DNA of 64,000 bases from Sphingobium sp. JS3065 (GCF_026427355.1 NZ_CP102664.1:3491143-3555142), one strand, 5' to 3'. Shown: positions 43,241-51,590, numbered from the stretch's first letter. A program made the numbers and translations. Notes: generated by a model from the letters alone, not told the origin.

Positions 43241-44416
43241 TCAGCCCCCGGCGTCCGCGCCCACTTGGTCGATCCGCACCACGGGCTGCACCTCCGGATA
43301 GGGCATGACCGCCCGGCCATCCGGTGCGGCGGTGAAGCTGGTCTGCGTCGGATAGGCGAATTTGATCCCCTCCGCATGGAAGCGCTTCCAGATGGCTAGG
43401 CCGACCCGGTGCCGCGACAGGAAATAATCATGCGTGTCGGGGTCGGGCACATCGAAATTGAGCTGATAGTCGAGCGAACTGGCGCCGAAGCTGACCAGCC
43501 CCGCATTGACGAAGATGTGCCCCTCCGCCTCCACGATCTCCTGCAGCATGGCGGGAATCGCGTCCGCCTTTTCCTCCGGCGTCTGGTAGATGATGCCGAT
43601 GGCGAAGGTCACGCGCCGCTGCGCCAGCGTCTGGAGGCTGGTGATCTCCTTCTGGAGCAGATTGGCGTTGGAAATGACCTTCTTCTCGCCGGTCATCGCG
43701 CGCAGATGTGTACTTTTCAGGCCGATATGCTCCACCCTGGCGGTGGTCTGGTCATAGGTGATGACCTCGCCCTGGCGGAAGGGCTTGTCGAAGATGATCG
43801 ACAGCGCGGCGAACAGGTCGGAAAAAATGCCCTGCGCCGCCAGGCCGATGGCGATGCCGCCAATGCCCAGGCCCGCGACCAGGCCGGTGACGTTGACCCC
43901 CAGATTGTCCAGCACGACGATCAGCGCGATGGCGAACAGGGCAAATGTCACCAGCACGCGGATCAGGCCCATGGCGTTGGCCAGGCTCTGGCTTTCGTCT
44001 GCGGTCGTGCGCCGCTCCACCAGCCCCAATATGATCTCCCGCGCCCAGATGGCGCATTGGAAGACGGCGGCGATGGTGAACAGGAAGGCGACGGTCTTCA
44101 GCGCCATCTGCGGCGGATTGGCGTAGCTGACGACCAGCCGCGCTGCGACCATCGCCATGAAGAAATGGGTGGTGCGGGCAAAGGCCCGGCCCGCGACATT
44201 GGCGAAGCCCAGCGTGTCGCCGGGTGCGCCCTTCAGCCGCCCGCCGACGCTGCGCAGCCCCGTCAGCAGGCTGTAGATCGCCACCGCCGCGCCGACGGCG
44301 ATCAGGATCTGGAGGGAGTGGAGCGAGAACCAGTGGAGCGTCGACTGCCACATCTCTATCAGATTGGGCGGGCGGACGTCGATCTGGGGAAGGGCGACGG
44401 GGTCTTTCTGGGCCAT
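43241..44416 (-). CDS. Small-conductance mechanosensitive channel (MscS family)
   Basis: An inner-membrane channel that releases solutes upon hypo-osmotic shock. The 391-residue protein has several N-terminal helices and the MscS core: a pore helix GLVAGLGIGGIAIGLAAQGI, the beta domain with DKPFRQGEVITYD and the C-terminal region around YFLSRHRVGLAIWKRFHAEG. The ATG giving MAQKDPVALP has AAGGA upstream; an ATG six bases earlier touches that SD. A 56-residue ORF lies immediately upstream on the same strand. Confidence 0.92.
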   Translation of the reverse strand: MAQKDPVALPQIDVRPPNLIEMWQSTLHWFSLHSLQILIAVGAAVAIYSLLTGLRSVGGRLKGAPGDTLGFANVAGRAFARTTHFFMAMVAARLVVSYANPPQMALKTVAFLFTIAAVFQCAIWAREIILGLVERRTTADESQSLANAMGLIRVLVTFALFAIALIVVLDNLGVNVTGLVAGLGIGGIAIGLAAQGIFSDLFAALSIIFDKPFRQGEVITYDQTTARVEHIGLKSTHLRAMTGEKKVISNANLLQKEITSLQTLAQRRVTFAIGIIYQTPEEKADAIPAMLQEIVEAEGHIFVNAGLVSFGASSLDYQLNFDVPDPDTHDYFLSRHRVGLAIWKRFHAEGIKFAYPTQTSFTAAPDGRAVMPYPEVQPVVRIDQVGADAGG

Positions 44417-44440
44417 GAACATCCTTGAAACCGTGGTGCG

Positions 44441-44611
44441 TCAGGCCGCCAGGGGAAGCGCGAGAGCAGTGCCCAGGCTTCCCAGGAAAGCGATCCGTCC
44501 GCGTTCGTAGCGGAAGAGATAGCGTGTCGCGCGCGGCAGGCGAAGCCCCTCGCGCCATCGCCCTTGTCCGACGCGGTGATCGATGGCGCGGGTGGTTGGC
44601 TTTGACGGCAT
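44441..44611 (-). CDS. Small basic protein upstream of mscS
   Basis: A 56-residue ORF starting MPSKPTTRAIDHRVGQGRWR and ending in a hydrophobic LGSLGTALALPLAA. It is rich in arginine, with a short hydrophobic tail. GAGGAAAG lies just before the ATG, and it stops 24 bases before the mscS start, so they may be one transcript. I do not recognise it. The good ribosome site is the main support. Confidence 0.5.
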   Translation of the reverse strand: MPSKPTTRAIDHRVGQGRWREGLRLPRATRYLFRYERGRIAFLGSLGTALALPLAA

Positions 44612-44674
44612 GACTTTCCTCAACCCGTCGGCCATCGCTTCGTTCCGCAATGCGCAATCGGGGGCTTGTGACGC

Positions 44675-45370
44675 CTACCGAACCCGCATGAACCGCATTC
44701 CGCTCGGCAGTCGCCAATGCAGCGGATGGCGGCGCATCACCGACAAATGGGCCAGCGTCAGGATCAGGCAAAGGATCGCGGCGGGTGCCGCCACGGTCTG
44801 CATCGCCGGCCACAACAGCGCGACGGCCAGCGCGCCGATCGCCCCGGCCAGAGCGGCAAGCGTCGCGCCCGCCTCCCCATCCGGCCCGCGCAGCCAGAAG
44901 ACGCAGCCGCCGATCCCCAGCGCAAAGGCCATGGCGAAGCGCGCCGCCTGCCCCGGCTCCGCCAAAGCGCAACCGATCAGCAGCAACAGTATCGCCCCCG
45001 CCAGGCCCAGGCGCGGCACGCGGCCCAGCAGATGGGCGATGACCGGATAGATCAGCAATTCGCCGATGGCGATGGCGACCAGGATCGCGGTGGCCAGCCT
45101 GGCCTGTTCCGGTCCCGCCACCAGCGCGACGGCTGCCGTCCCCGCCCAGGGCGCCATCCGCAGCGGCGCCATGCGGATATGGCTGATCCAACCCCTCAGC
45201 CCCGCGCGCGTTTCCCAGCGCCGGTCGGCCAGCCGCAACTGGAAGGCGGCGATGATGAACAGGGCCTCCGCGCCCCAGGGCAGCAGGGCGGGCGCGATCA
45301 GCGGCGCGGCGAGCACCAGCCCCAGCAGCAGCCCATGGGCCGCGCTCAAAATCCTCAACTCGCCCTTCAT
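44675..45370 (-). CDS. Integral membrane protein in the exosortase-A-associated cluster
   Basis: A 231-residue protein with about six hydrophobic helices and a start MKGELRILSAAHGLLLGLVL. I do not recognise a family. It overlaps the stop of the O-glycosylation ligase gene (ATGA), so it is translated with it and likely takes part in the same polysaccharide or glycan process. The only soluble loop of note is the basic DRRWETRAGLRGWISHIR stretch. Confidence 0.75.
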   Translation of the reverse strand: MKGELRILSAAHGLLLGLVLAAPLIAPALLPWGAEALFIIAAFQLRLADRRWETRAGLRGWISHIRMAPLRMAPWAGTAAVALVAGPEQARLATAILVAIAIGELLIYPVIAHLLGRVPRLGLAGAILLLLIGCALAEPGQAARFAMAFALGIGGCVFWLRGPDGEAGATLAALAGAIGALAVALLWPAMQTVAAPAAILCLILTLAHLSVMRRHPLHWRLPSGMRFMRVR

Positions 45371-46728
45371 GCGGCGCTCCCCTGCGCGACTGGTGATGCG
45401 GGGAATAACGGCTGGCGCGCGGCGATCTTGCGTTTCCGGGTCAAATAAGTGTCGAGGCCGATTTGCAGCGAGAGCATCATGAAGATGAACGGCTGATAGG
45501 CGATGCCGACGAACAGCGATCCGACCATATAGATGACATGACCCTGTTGCAGGGCGAGGGCGAAGGGCGCGACCCACGCCTCATCCCCTTCCCGTTTCCG
45601 GTACATGCGCCGGATCGCCTCGGTGCGGATGAAGCATGTCAGGTGCAGCAGCGCCCACAGGAAGAAGCCGAAATAGCCCTGCTCGCCCAGCATCTCGAAA
45701 TAGGCGCTGTGATAGGCGCGGCCATGGTCGGTGACGACGCGCTTTTCCATGCGCGATCCGGCGGCGTCGACGACCCGCTCCTGCATGACATAGGTGAAGC
45801 GGTTCTGGAGATAATTGTCGAAGCCGCCGCCGCCCGGATGCTCCTTCACATAGCCGAGCGTCCATTTCCACACTTCCAGCCGGGTGGAGGCGCTTTCGTC
45901 GCTCTGATGGTTTTCGATGGTCGACATGCGCTGGGTGAAGCTGGCGGGCAGGAAGGGGATCGCCGCCAGCGCCGCCACCGCCATCAGCGGGCCGTAGATG
46001 AAGCGCCGCTTCGACCGCATCAGCATGAGTCCCGCGAGGATGGCGATGCACACCAGCCCGGTGCGCGCCTCCGTGCCGATGGGCATCAACAGGCAGGCGA
46101 GGCAGAGCGCATAGGCGAACAGCTTCACCCGCCAGTCGGGCGGAAAGACGGTGCCATGCTGCGCCAGCCAGAGGATCAGCGGGATCAACGAAATGGCGAC
46201 GGTCGAAATGATGCTGCCTTCGTAAAGGCCGCTATTATTGTCGACCATCAGGTTCAGCACGCCATAGCCGCCGCCCGACAGCGCCGTCTTCATGCCGCCA
46301 TTGATGATGATCGTGCTGGCGCACAGCACCATGAACAGGGCCAGCGCCTCGATCCGCAGGCGCGTGCGCAGGGTGACCGGCAGGAAGATCGCGAACACCA
46401 TCGCCTTCCACACCCAGCCCCATTTGGTCGCCGCGTTGATCGGGAAGTCCGCCGTCGCCGTGGTATAGCCGCACCAGGCCAGCAGTAGCAGCAATATCAC
46501 CTGCCGCGCGGAAAAGCGGCAATCCTTCTTGTCGTCGACCAGCAGCCATGCGCCCACCGCCAGCACGAAGGCGATGAAGGAGATGGGGATGCTGTTCAGC
46601 AGGAAATAGGAAAGCCGCTGGGGCGAGACGATGTCGATATAGGCATAGACCGCAACCAGCAGGAAAGGCCTGCGCAAGCCAGCCAGGAAGAATGCGCCGA
46701 GGAAGACGACGAAGAACAGGTCACGCAT
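45367..46728 (-). CDS. Putative O-glycosylation ligase, exosortase A system-associated
   Basis: A 453-residue membrane protein of the Wzy/O-antigen ligase type with about twelve helices. It matches the exosortase-A-associated ligase group: it starts MRDLFFVVFLGAFFLAGLRR, has AYIDIVSPQRLSYFLL, and a large periplasmic loop (KWTLGYVKEHPGGGGFDNYL ... HSAYFEMLGEQGYFGFFLW) with the conserved histidine and glutamate/glutamine positions. It should join or polymerise glycan for the XrtA-linked extracellular polysaccharide. GGAGAGCGA precedes the ATG, and a 42-residue ORF overlaps its start. Exosortase itself is not in the window. Confidence 0.85.
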   Translation of the reverse strand: MRDLFFVVFLGAFFLAGLRRPFLLVAVYAYIDIVSPQRLSYFLLNSIPISFIAFVLAVGAWLLVDDKKDCRFSARQVILLLLLAWCGYTTATADFPINAATKWGWVWKAMVFAIFLPVTLRTRLRIEALALFMVLCASTIIINGGMKTALSGGGYGVLNLMVDNNSGLYEGSIISTVAISLIPLILWLAQHGTVFPPDWRVKLFAYALCLACLLMPIGTEARTGLVCIAILAGLMLMRSKRRFIYGPLMAVAALAAIPFLPASFTQRMSTIENHQSDESASTRLEVWKWTLGYVKEHPGGGGFDNYLQNRFTYVMQERVVDAAGSRMEKRVVTDHGRAYHSAYFEMLGEQGYFGFFLWALLHLTCFIRTEAIRRMYRKREGDEAWVAPFALALQQGHVIYMVGSLFVGIAYQPFIFMMLSLQIGLDTYLTRKRKIAARQPLFPASPVAQGSAA

Positions 46729-46849
46729 CTTCGCTCTCCGCTTCCAGGCCGGAGGGAGGATCGCGATCCAGATCGGGCCGCGACAGCAGCCGCCAGGCCG
46801 CCAGCATGATGACGCCATGGCTGATGAGAAGGGAAAGGGCGTCGATCAT
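46721..46849 (-). CDS. Small single-helix membrane protein overlapping the ligase start
   Basis: A 42-residue ORF starting MIDALSLLISHGVIMLAAWR, one hydrophobic helix followed by an acidic tail (DLDRDPPSG, EAESEDA). Its stop codon lies inside the ligase gene (an 8-base overlap of the two frames), which points to translational coupling. I do not recognise a family; small membrane subunits are known to accompany polysaccharide export genes. Confidence 0.6.
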   Translation of the reverse strand: MIDALSLLISHGVIMLAAWRLLSRPDLDRDPPSGLEAESEDA

Positions 46850-46968
46850 CGAGTGCGAAAAGGGTCCGTAACCTATAACGTGCTCCGGCGCGTTTGAGGC
46901 CAGACAAGGCCTCTATAACCCAACAGAGTTGACGGCCCGTTAAACCTTTTCCGGCAAGACTCAGCGCC

Positions 46969-48207
46969 ATGACACGGATTCTTCCCCGTATTCTCCATGT
47001 GCTGGACCACAGCCTGCCGATGCATAGCGGATATACCTTCCGCACCCGCGCGATATTGCGGGCGCAACTGGCGAAGGGCTGGGAGGTGCGCGGCATCACC
47101 GGCCATCGCCATGCCGCGCCAGGACCGCTGGAGGAAATCGTCGACGGTCTGCATTTCCACCGCACGCCGGGCGAATCGACGGGCGGCAATCCGCTGCTGC
47201 GCGAATGGCGCGATATTTCCGCTCATGCCGACGCCATCGAGGCGTTGGTGCGCCAGTGGCGGCCCGACATCATCCACGCCCACTCGCCGGTGCTGAACGC
47301 CATCGCCGCGCAGAAGGTGGCGAAGCGCCACAACATCCCCATCATCTACGAAATCCGCGCCTTCTGGGAGGATGCGGCGGTGGGCAACGGCACGGGGACG
47401 GAGGGCGGCCCGCGCTACTGGCTGACCCGCCAGCTCGAAACCCACGCCGTGCGCGCCGCCGATGCTGTGGCCGTGATCTGCGAAGGGTTGCGCGGCGACC
47501 TGGTGGCGCGAGGGATCGACAAGGACAAGATCATCGTCTCGCCCAACGGCGTCGACATGGACCAGTTCGGCACGCCGGTTCCCCGCGATCCGGCACTGAC
47601 CGCGAAGCTGGGTCTGGAGGGCGCCGATGTCGTCGGCTTCATCGGCAGCTTCTACGATTATGAGGGGCTGGACGACCTGATCGCCGCCCTGCCGAGACTG
47701 GTGCGCGCCCGGCCCAGGGCGAAGCTGCTGCTGGTCGGCGGTGGCCCTTGTGAACAGGCGCTGCGCGATCAGGCCATGGCATCCCCCTTTGCCGACCATA
47801 TCGTCTTCGTCGGCCGCGTGCCCCACGATCAGGTGGAGGATTATTATGCGCAGGTCGACATATTGGCCTATCCGCGCAAGGCGATGCGGCTCACCGATCT
47901 GGTGACGCCGTTGAAGCCGCTGGAAGCCATGGCGCAGGGCCGCCTCGTCGCCGCGTCCAGCGTCGGCGGCCATCGCGAACTGATCGAACATGGCGTCACC
48001 GGCACTTTGTTCGCGCCGAACGATCCGCCCGCCATCGCCGCCGCCCTGGCGGAGATGTTCGCTGACCGCAGCTTCTGGGACGAACGGCGAATGGCGGCGC
48101 GCGCCTTTGTGGAGCACGAGCGTAACTGGTCGTCAAACATTCTGCGTTACGAACCCGTCTATCGGCAATTGCTGGCCCGCCCTCAGCCGGTGCGAGCGGC
48201 GGCTTGA
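46969..48207 (+). CDS. XrtA/PEP-CTERM system-associated glycosyltransferase
   Basis: A 412-residue GT4-family (GT-B fold) cytosolic glycosyltransferase of the TIGR04063 type. It starts with the typical ILHVLDHSLPMHSGYTFRTR and includes HAHSPVLNAIAAQKVAKRHN, and the nucleotide-sugar-binding C-terminal region ending in the KPLEAMAQGRLVAASSVGGH motif of the E-x7-E type. It probably adds a sugar in the exosortase-A-linked exopolysaccharide. It is divergent from the ligase operon, with only about 120 bases between them. Confidence 0.9.
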   Translation: MTRILPRILHVLDHSLPMHSGYTFRTRAILRAQLAKGWEVRGITGHRHAAPGPLEEIVDGLHFHRTPGESTGGNPLLREWRDISAHADAIEALVRQWRPDIIHAHSPVLNAIAAQKVAKRHNIPIIYEIRAFWEDAAVGNGTGTEGGPRYWLTRQLETHAVRAADAVAVICEGLRGDLVARGIDKDKIIVSPNGVDMDQFGTPVPRDPALTAKLGLEGADVVGFIGSFYDYEGLDDLIAALPRLVRARPRAKLLLVGGGPCEQALRDQAMASPFADHIVFVGRVPHDQVEDYYAQVDILAYPRKAMRLTDLVTPLKPLEAMAQGRLVAASSVGGHRELIEHGVTGTLFAPNDPPAIAAALAEMFADRSFWDERRMAARAFVEHERNWSSNILRYEPVYRQLLARPQPVRAAA

Positions 48208-48211
48208 GGCA

Positions 48212-49057
48212 ATGAGTGGGCTGGCAAAGGCGCTGCTGGGCGCGCTGGGGACCGGGCTGCTCCTCTTCTCGCTGCCGGTCGGGCTGGTCGAGACGGTGGT
48301 GGCGTCGAGTGGCCTCAGCGAAGCCATCCCCGCCGCCGCGCCGCCGCTGGGTCTGACGGCCCGGCTGATGCTGGCCGGATTCGGCGCGGTGATGACGATG
48401 GGTCTGATCGGCGTGAGGCAACGGGAAAAGCGTGTCGCTTTGCTGACGCATGACAAGGAAGGGCGCGGGAACGGCGCCGCAGGAGTGAGCAAGATGGGTT
48501 TTGCATTGTCCAAGCTGAACTGGCTGTCGCGTGACCGGGGCAAGTCGGGACCGGCGCTGCGCCGCGCCGATGCCCATCCCGACGCGCCCGCACGGCCGCC
48601 GATCTTCGCCAGCCGCGACTTTGGCGGGCTGGATATTTTCGCCCGCACCGCGCCGGGTCGGGAGGAGGGCAAGGCGGATGTCGCGCCCGCCGCCGCGCCC
48701 CCCGTCGGCCTTTCCATCCCCGGCATGCCGGATGAGATGACGGAAGAGAGCGATTTCGCCCGCCTCCAGCGCGCTTTCTCCCCGGAAAGCGTCGATACCG
48801 ATCCTGAGGAGATCGTGGCGTCCGCGCAGCCGCAGGCCGCTCCCGCTCCTGTCGCGCATCTTTCCCTGGCGGAATTGACCCAGAGGCTGGAACGCGGCCT
48901 TGCCCAGCGCAGGCGCATGGGCCGGCCCGCCTCCGTGCTGGCGGACATGCCGGTCGAAGCCGCCGTGCCCGTGCGCGACCATGTCGAACAGGGCGTGGAC
49001 GAAGCCTTGCGCGCTGCCCTGGGGAATTTGCGCAACATGGCGGGCCGCGCCCGCTGA
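48212..49057 (+). CDS. Protein of unknown function with two N-terminal membrane helices
   Basis: A 281-residue protein beginning MSGLAKALLGALGTGLLLFS. Two hydrophobic helices (about residues 5-30 and 48-68) precede a long low-complexity cytosolic region rich in Ala, Pro and Arg (for example APARPPIFASRDFGGLDIF and ADVAPAAAPPVGL) and a helical C-terminus. I do not recognise it. It is four bases after the glycosyltransferase stop and likely co-transcribed, so it may be a membrane adaptor of the polysaccharide system. Confidence 0.65.
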   Translation: MSGLAKALLGALGTGLLLFSLPVGLVETVVASSGLSEAIPAAAPPLGLTARLMLAGFGAVMTMGLIGVRQREKRVALLTHDKEGRGNGAAGVSKMGFALSKLNWLSRDRGKSGPALRRADAHPDAPARPPIFASRDFGGLDIFARTAPGREEGKADVAPAAAPPVGLSIPGMPDEMTEESDFARLQRAFSPESVDTDPEEIVASAQPQAAPAPVAHLSLAELTQRLERGLAQRRRMGRPASVLADMPVEAAVPVRDHVEQGVDEALRAALGNLRNMAGRAR

Positions 49058-49104
49058 ATCGACGGACAGGGGCGTGCCGGAAGGCATGCTCCGACAAAGG
49101 CGAT

Positions 49105-49476
49105 TCACCAATCCTCGATGGTCAGGGCCGACAGTTCGATCCATTCGCCGTCCGGCGCCGGGCGCCTGTCGTCTATGCTGATGTCAGCGACGAAATGGCC
49201 GCTCAGGTTCCATTCCGCTTCCTCGATCCCTTCGACGAAGGCTGCGCGGCGCTCTGCCGCATCAGGGCCGGTAAGGTTCAGCGCGACGACATGGCGCCGC
49301 CCCTGAAACAGCGCGCTGGCCCATGGGCGGCTGGCGGCGCGTTCCACCGTGACGGACGGCCCCGCCCGCTCCACCAATTGCGCCAGAAGCCGCGGGAGGG
49401 GATCGCGCGCCTTCGCCGCCGACGCCCCATTTCGGACCAGATTCCCGCTGGCGGCGATCATGTCGATGCTTGTCAT
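49105..49476 (-). CDS. Small protein of unknown function in the S24-controlled unit
   Basis: A 123-residue soluble protein, MTSIDMIAASGNLVRNGASA onward, with two central basic segments (RAASRPWASALFQGRRHVVA) and an acidic C-terminus (DDRRPAPDGEWIELSALTIE). I do not recognise a family. It starts by an ATGA overlap with the 61-residue gene ahead of it and is convergent with the preceding gene. Its GC content and codon use look like its neighbours. Confidence 0.65.
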   Translation of the reverse strand: MTSIDMIAASGNLVRNGASAAKARDPLPRLLAQLVERAGPSVTVERAASRPWASALFQGRRHVVALNLTGPDAAERRAAFVEGIEEAEWNLSGHFVADISIDDRRPAPDGEWIELSALTIEDW

Positions 49477-49658
49477 TGGCCGACGCTCCTGCGATATGTG
49501 TTCATGAAATGTTCTACACGTCTCCTCATTCTGTCCCCCGGTTCGCGCCCCCTGCGCAGGTCGAAGACCAGCCGTGGATCGCGAACGCTATCGCGGCCGA
49601 ATCGAGTCGCCGGGATGCCATTTTCTCGCAGAAATTTTTCGACGGCACGCAACAGCAT
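49473..49658 (-). CDS. Small basic protein divergent from the S24 repressor
   Basis: A 61-residue, arginine-rich protein starting MLLRAVEKFLRENGIPATRF and continuing GRDSVRDPRLVFDLRRGREP. Basic, mostly helical, it could bind nucleic acid, like small phage-type proteins. The internal ATG was chosen because the longer in-frame start lies close to the operator palindromes. It is overlapped by the 123-residue gene (ATGA). Unknown function. Confidence 0.6.
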   Translation of the reverse strand: MLLRAVEKFLRENGIPATRFGRDSVRDPRLVFDLRRGREPGDRMRRRVEHFMNTYRRSVGQ

Positions 49659-49727
49659 CGTCCTGTTTCTCCTCTGTCGATTCGATTCGCCCCCTGCGAA
49701 TCCATAAGTCATTTTCTTGTTGCCCTA

Positions 49728-49754
49728 TTTCCTACTTGTCTAGGAAAATTCCTA
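49728..49754. promoter_or_regulatory. Overlapping TTCCTA/TAGGAA operator palindromes
   Basis: TTTCCTA (49728-49734)-N6-TAGGAAA (49741-49747) is followed directly by AATTCCTA, so TAGGAA-AA-TTCCTA (49741-49754) forms a second dyad sharing the middle half-site. Three half-sites lie 17-43 bases before the S24 repressor start and about 70-96 bases from the divergent small gene. This is the layout expected of an operator controlling both promoters. Confidence 0.7.
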
Positions 49755-49770
49755 TCATTATGGATGAAAT

Positions 49771-50442
49771 ATGGTCGGTAACGGAGAAGATCCACGCATC
49801 GTGCTGGAACGGCTGATTGCCGAGCGGGGGGACAGCTATTCTGATCTCTCGCGCCTGCTCAACCGCAATCCGGCCTATATCCAGCAGTTCATCAAGCGCG
49901 GAACGCCGCGCAAGCTGGATGAGGAGGACCGGCGCATATTGGCCCGCTATTTCGGTGTGGCGGAAGCGATGCTGGGCGGATCGGCCGCACGGGGCGCCGC
50001 GCCGGTCAAGATGCGGTCATTGCCTTCCGTCGTCACCGTGCCGCGCCTGTCCCTGGGTGCGTCGGCGGGTTCCGGTTCGCTGGACGAGGATGAGCGGACG
50101 ACCGGCGTGATGGCGTTCGACGCCAATTGGCTGCGCCATCTGGGCGTGCGGCCCCAAAAAATATCGATCATCCGTGTCGACGGCGAATCCATGGCGCCGA
50201 CGCTGAGCGACGGCGATGAGATCATGGTCGATCATGATGACGACGCGACCCGGCTGCGCGACGGGGTCTATGTGCTGCGGCTCGACGGCGTGCTGATGGT
50301 GAAGCGGGTGGCCATGGGGCCGCGCCGGGGATTGTTCTCGGTCCTCAGCGACAATCCCCATTATCCCGACTGGATCGACATCGACCCGGCGCTGGTGGTG
50401 ATCGTGGGACGGGTGGTATGGACGGGCAGGCGGCTGGTCTAG
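49771..50442 (+). CDS. S24-type (LexA/CI-like) self-cleaving repressor
   Basis: A 223-residue repressor with an N-terminal helix-turn-helix (LSRLLNRNPAYIQQFIKRGT, about residues 25-65) and a C-terminal S24 peptidase domain. The serine-lysine dyad is Ser140 (VDGESMAPTL) and Lys178 (DGVLMVKRVAM). Unlike LexA the cleavage linker (an AG or CG pair before the peptidase domain) is not obvious, although GASAGSGSLDE has an AG at about residue 94. It is likely autoregulated through the overlapping upstream palindromes and controls the divergent small genes. Trigger unknown; DNA damage is the usual one. Confidence 0.88.
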   Translation: MVGNGEDPRIVLERLIAERGDSYSDLSRLLNRNPAYIQQFIKRGTPRKLDEEDRRILARYFGVAEAMLGGSAARGAAPVKMRSLPSVVTVPRLSLGASAGSGSLDEDERTTGVMAFDANWLRHLGVRPQKISIIRVDGESMAPTLSDGDEIMVDHDDDATRLRDGVYVLRLDGVLMVKRVAMGPRRGLFSVLSDNPHYPDWIDIDPALVVIVGRVVWTGRRLV

Positions 50443-50446
50443 GAGG
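50441..50446 (+). promoter_or_regulatory. Ribosome binding site deciding a TTG start for xdhC
   Basis: AGGAGG overlaps the last base of the S24 gene stop and lies 7 bases before a TTG codon. This perfect site with ideal spacing marks the TTG at 50454 as the start of the XdhC-like gene; no ATG or GTG is as well placed. Confidence 0.75.
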
Positions 50447-50453
50447 CAGGATT

Positions 50454-51371
50454 TTGAACGACAACGGCGCGGTCATCCGCAAGGCCATGGAATGGCGCGG
50501 TGCGCGGCTGGCGCTGGCGACGGTCGTGTCGACCTGGGGCTCCGCGCCCCGGCCGCGCGGCAGCCATATGATCGTGCATGAGGATGGCCGCTTCGAAGGC
50601 AGCATTTCGGGCGGATGCGTCGAAACCGATGTGCTCCGGCGCGCTGCCGAGGTGATCGCCGGGCGGCCGGCGAATCTGGAAATTTATGGCGTGGCGGATG
50701 GCGATGCCTGGGCGGTCGGCCTGCCCTGCGGCGGGGAGATCAGCGTGCTTGTCCAGCCGGTCGGTCCTGAGGGATTTGCCCCGGCCCTGTTCGAACGGAT
50801 CGCGGCGGAAAGCGAAAAGGGCAGGGCGCTCACCCTGTGGACCGACCTGCAGACCGGCCTGACGCGGGAAGGCGCGACTGAGGGACAGTTCCACAACCGC
50901 TACGATCCGCCGCGCCGGGTGTTGATCGTCGGCGCGGTGCAGATCGCCCAGTCGCTGAGCGCGCTGGCGCAGGCGATCGGCGTCACGCCGGTCATCATCG
51001 ATCCGCGCGGCCGCTTCCTGACGGAGGAGCGCTTTCCCGGCGTCGAACGGGACGACCGCTGGCCCGACGAAGCGGTCGCCGCCCGCTTTCCCGGGGAATC
51101 GACGGCGGTGGTGACGCTCAGCCATGACATCAAGATCGACGATCCGGCGCTGGCCGCCGCGCTGCGCGCCCCGACAGGCTATGTCGCCGCGCTGGGATCG
51201 CGCAAAAGCCATGCGGCGCGGCTGGAGCGGCTGGCTGCGATGGGCTTTTCGCCGGAGGAACTGGCGCGCATAGACGGTCCAGCCGGTCTTGACATAGGCG
51301 CGGTCGGCGCCGCCGAAATCGCCCTCTCCATCGCGGCGGGCATGATCGCGGGCTTCAACGCCCGGCGCTGA
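50454..51371 (+). CDS. XdhC/CoxI family protein
   Basis: A 305-residue protein of the XdhC family, which helps insert molybdenum cofactor into xanthine dehydrogenase or carbon monoxide dehydrogenase-type enzymes. It has an N-terminal domain with RPRGSHMIVHEDGRFEGSIS and GGCVETDV, and a C-terminal Rossmann-like region with RRVLIVGAVQIAQSLSALA and ALGSRKSHAARLERL. The client enzyme is not in the window. The TTG start is set by AGGAGG 7 bases upstream. It follows the S24 gene by 11 bases and is probably co-transcribed. Confidence 0.85.
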   Translation: MNDNGAVIRKAMEWRGARLALATVVSTWGSAPRPRGSHMIVHEDGRFEGSISGGCVETDVLRRAAEVIAGRPANLEIYGVADGDAWAVGLPCGGEISVLVQPVGPEGFAPALFERIAAESEKGRALTLWTDLQTGLTREGATEGQFHNRYDPPRRVLIVGAVQIAQSLSALAQAIGVTPVIIDPRGRFLTEERFPGVERDDRWPDEAVAARFPGESTAVVTLSHDIKIDDPALAAALRAPTGYVAALGSRKSHAARLERLAAMGFSPEELARIDGPAGLDIGAVGAAEIALSIAAGMIAGFNARR

Positions 51372-51404
51372 AAAATCCGTCCCATCATGGGTGGGGAAGA
51401 GAGG

Positions 51405-51590
51405 TCAGCAGCATTTCCCCCCATTCTTCCCGCCATAACGCGCCTCCTGCCGTTCCCGGAAAAAGGCGGTTCGGTCCATCGGCATGCGTTCGGGATGATG
51501 CGTCCGCATATGCCGCAGATAGGCGTCATAGTCCGGCACCCCGACCATCATGCGCGCCATCTGCCGCAACCGGTGGAGGAAAAGACTCAT
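51405..51590 (-). CDS. YbdD/YjiX family small protein
   Basis: A 61-residue, cysteine-ending protein with the family pattern MVGVPDYDAYLRHMRTHHPE and MDRTAFFRERQEARYG. Members accompany CstA-type peptide or pyruvate transporters; their function is unclear. The start overlaps the cstA stop by ATGA, a common arrangement. Confidence 0.92.
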   Translation of the reverse strand: MSLFLHRLRQMARMMVGVPDYDAYLRHMRTHHPERMPMDRTAFFRERQEARYGGKNGGKCC

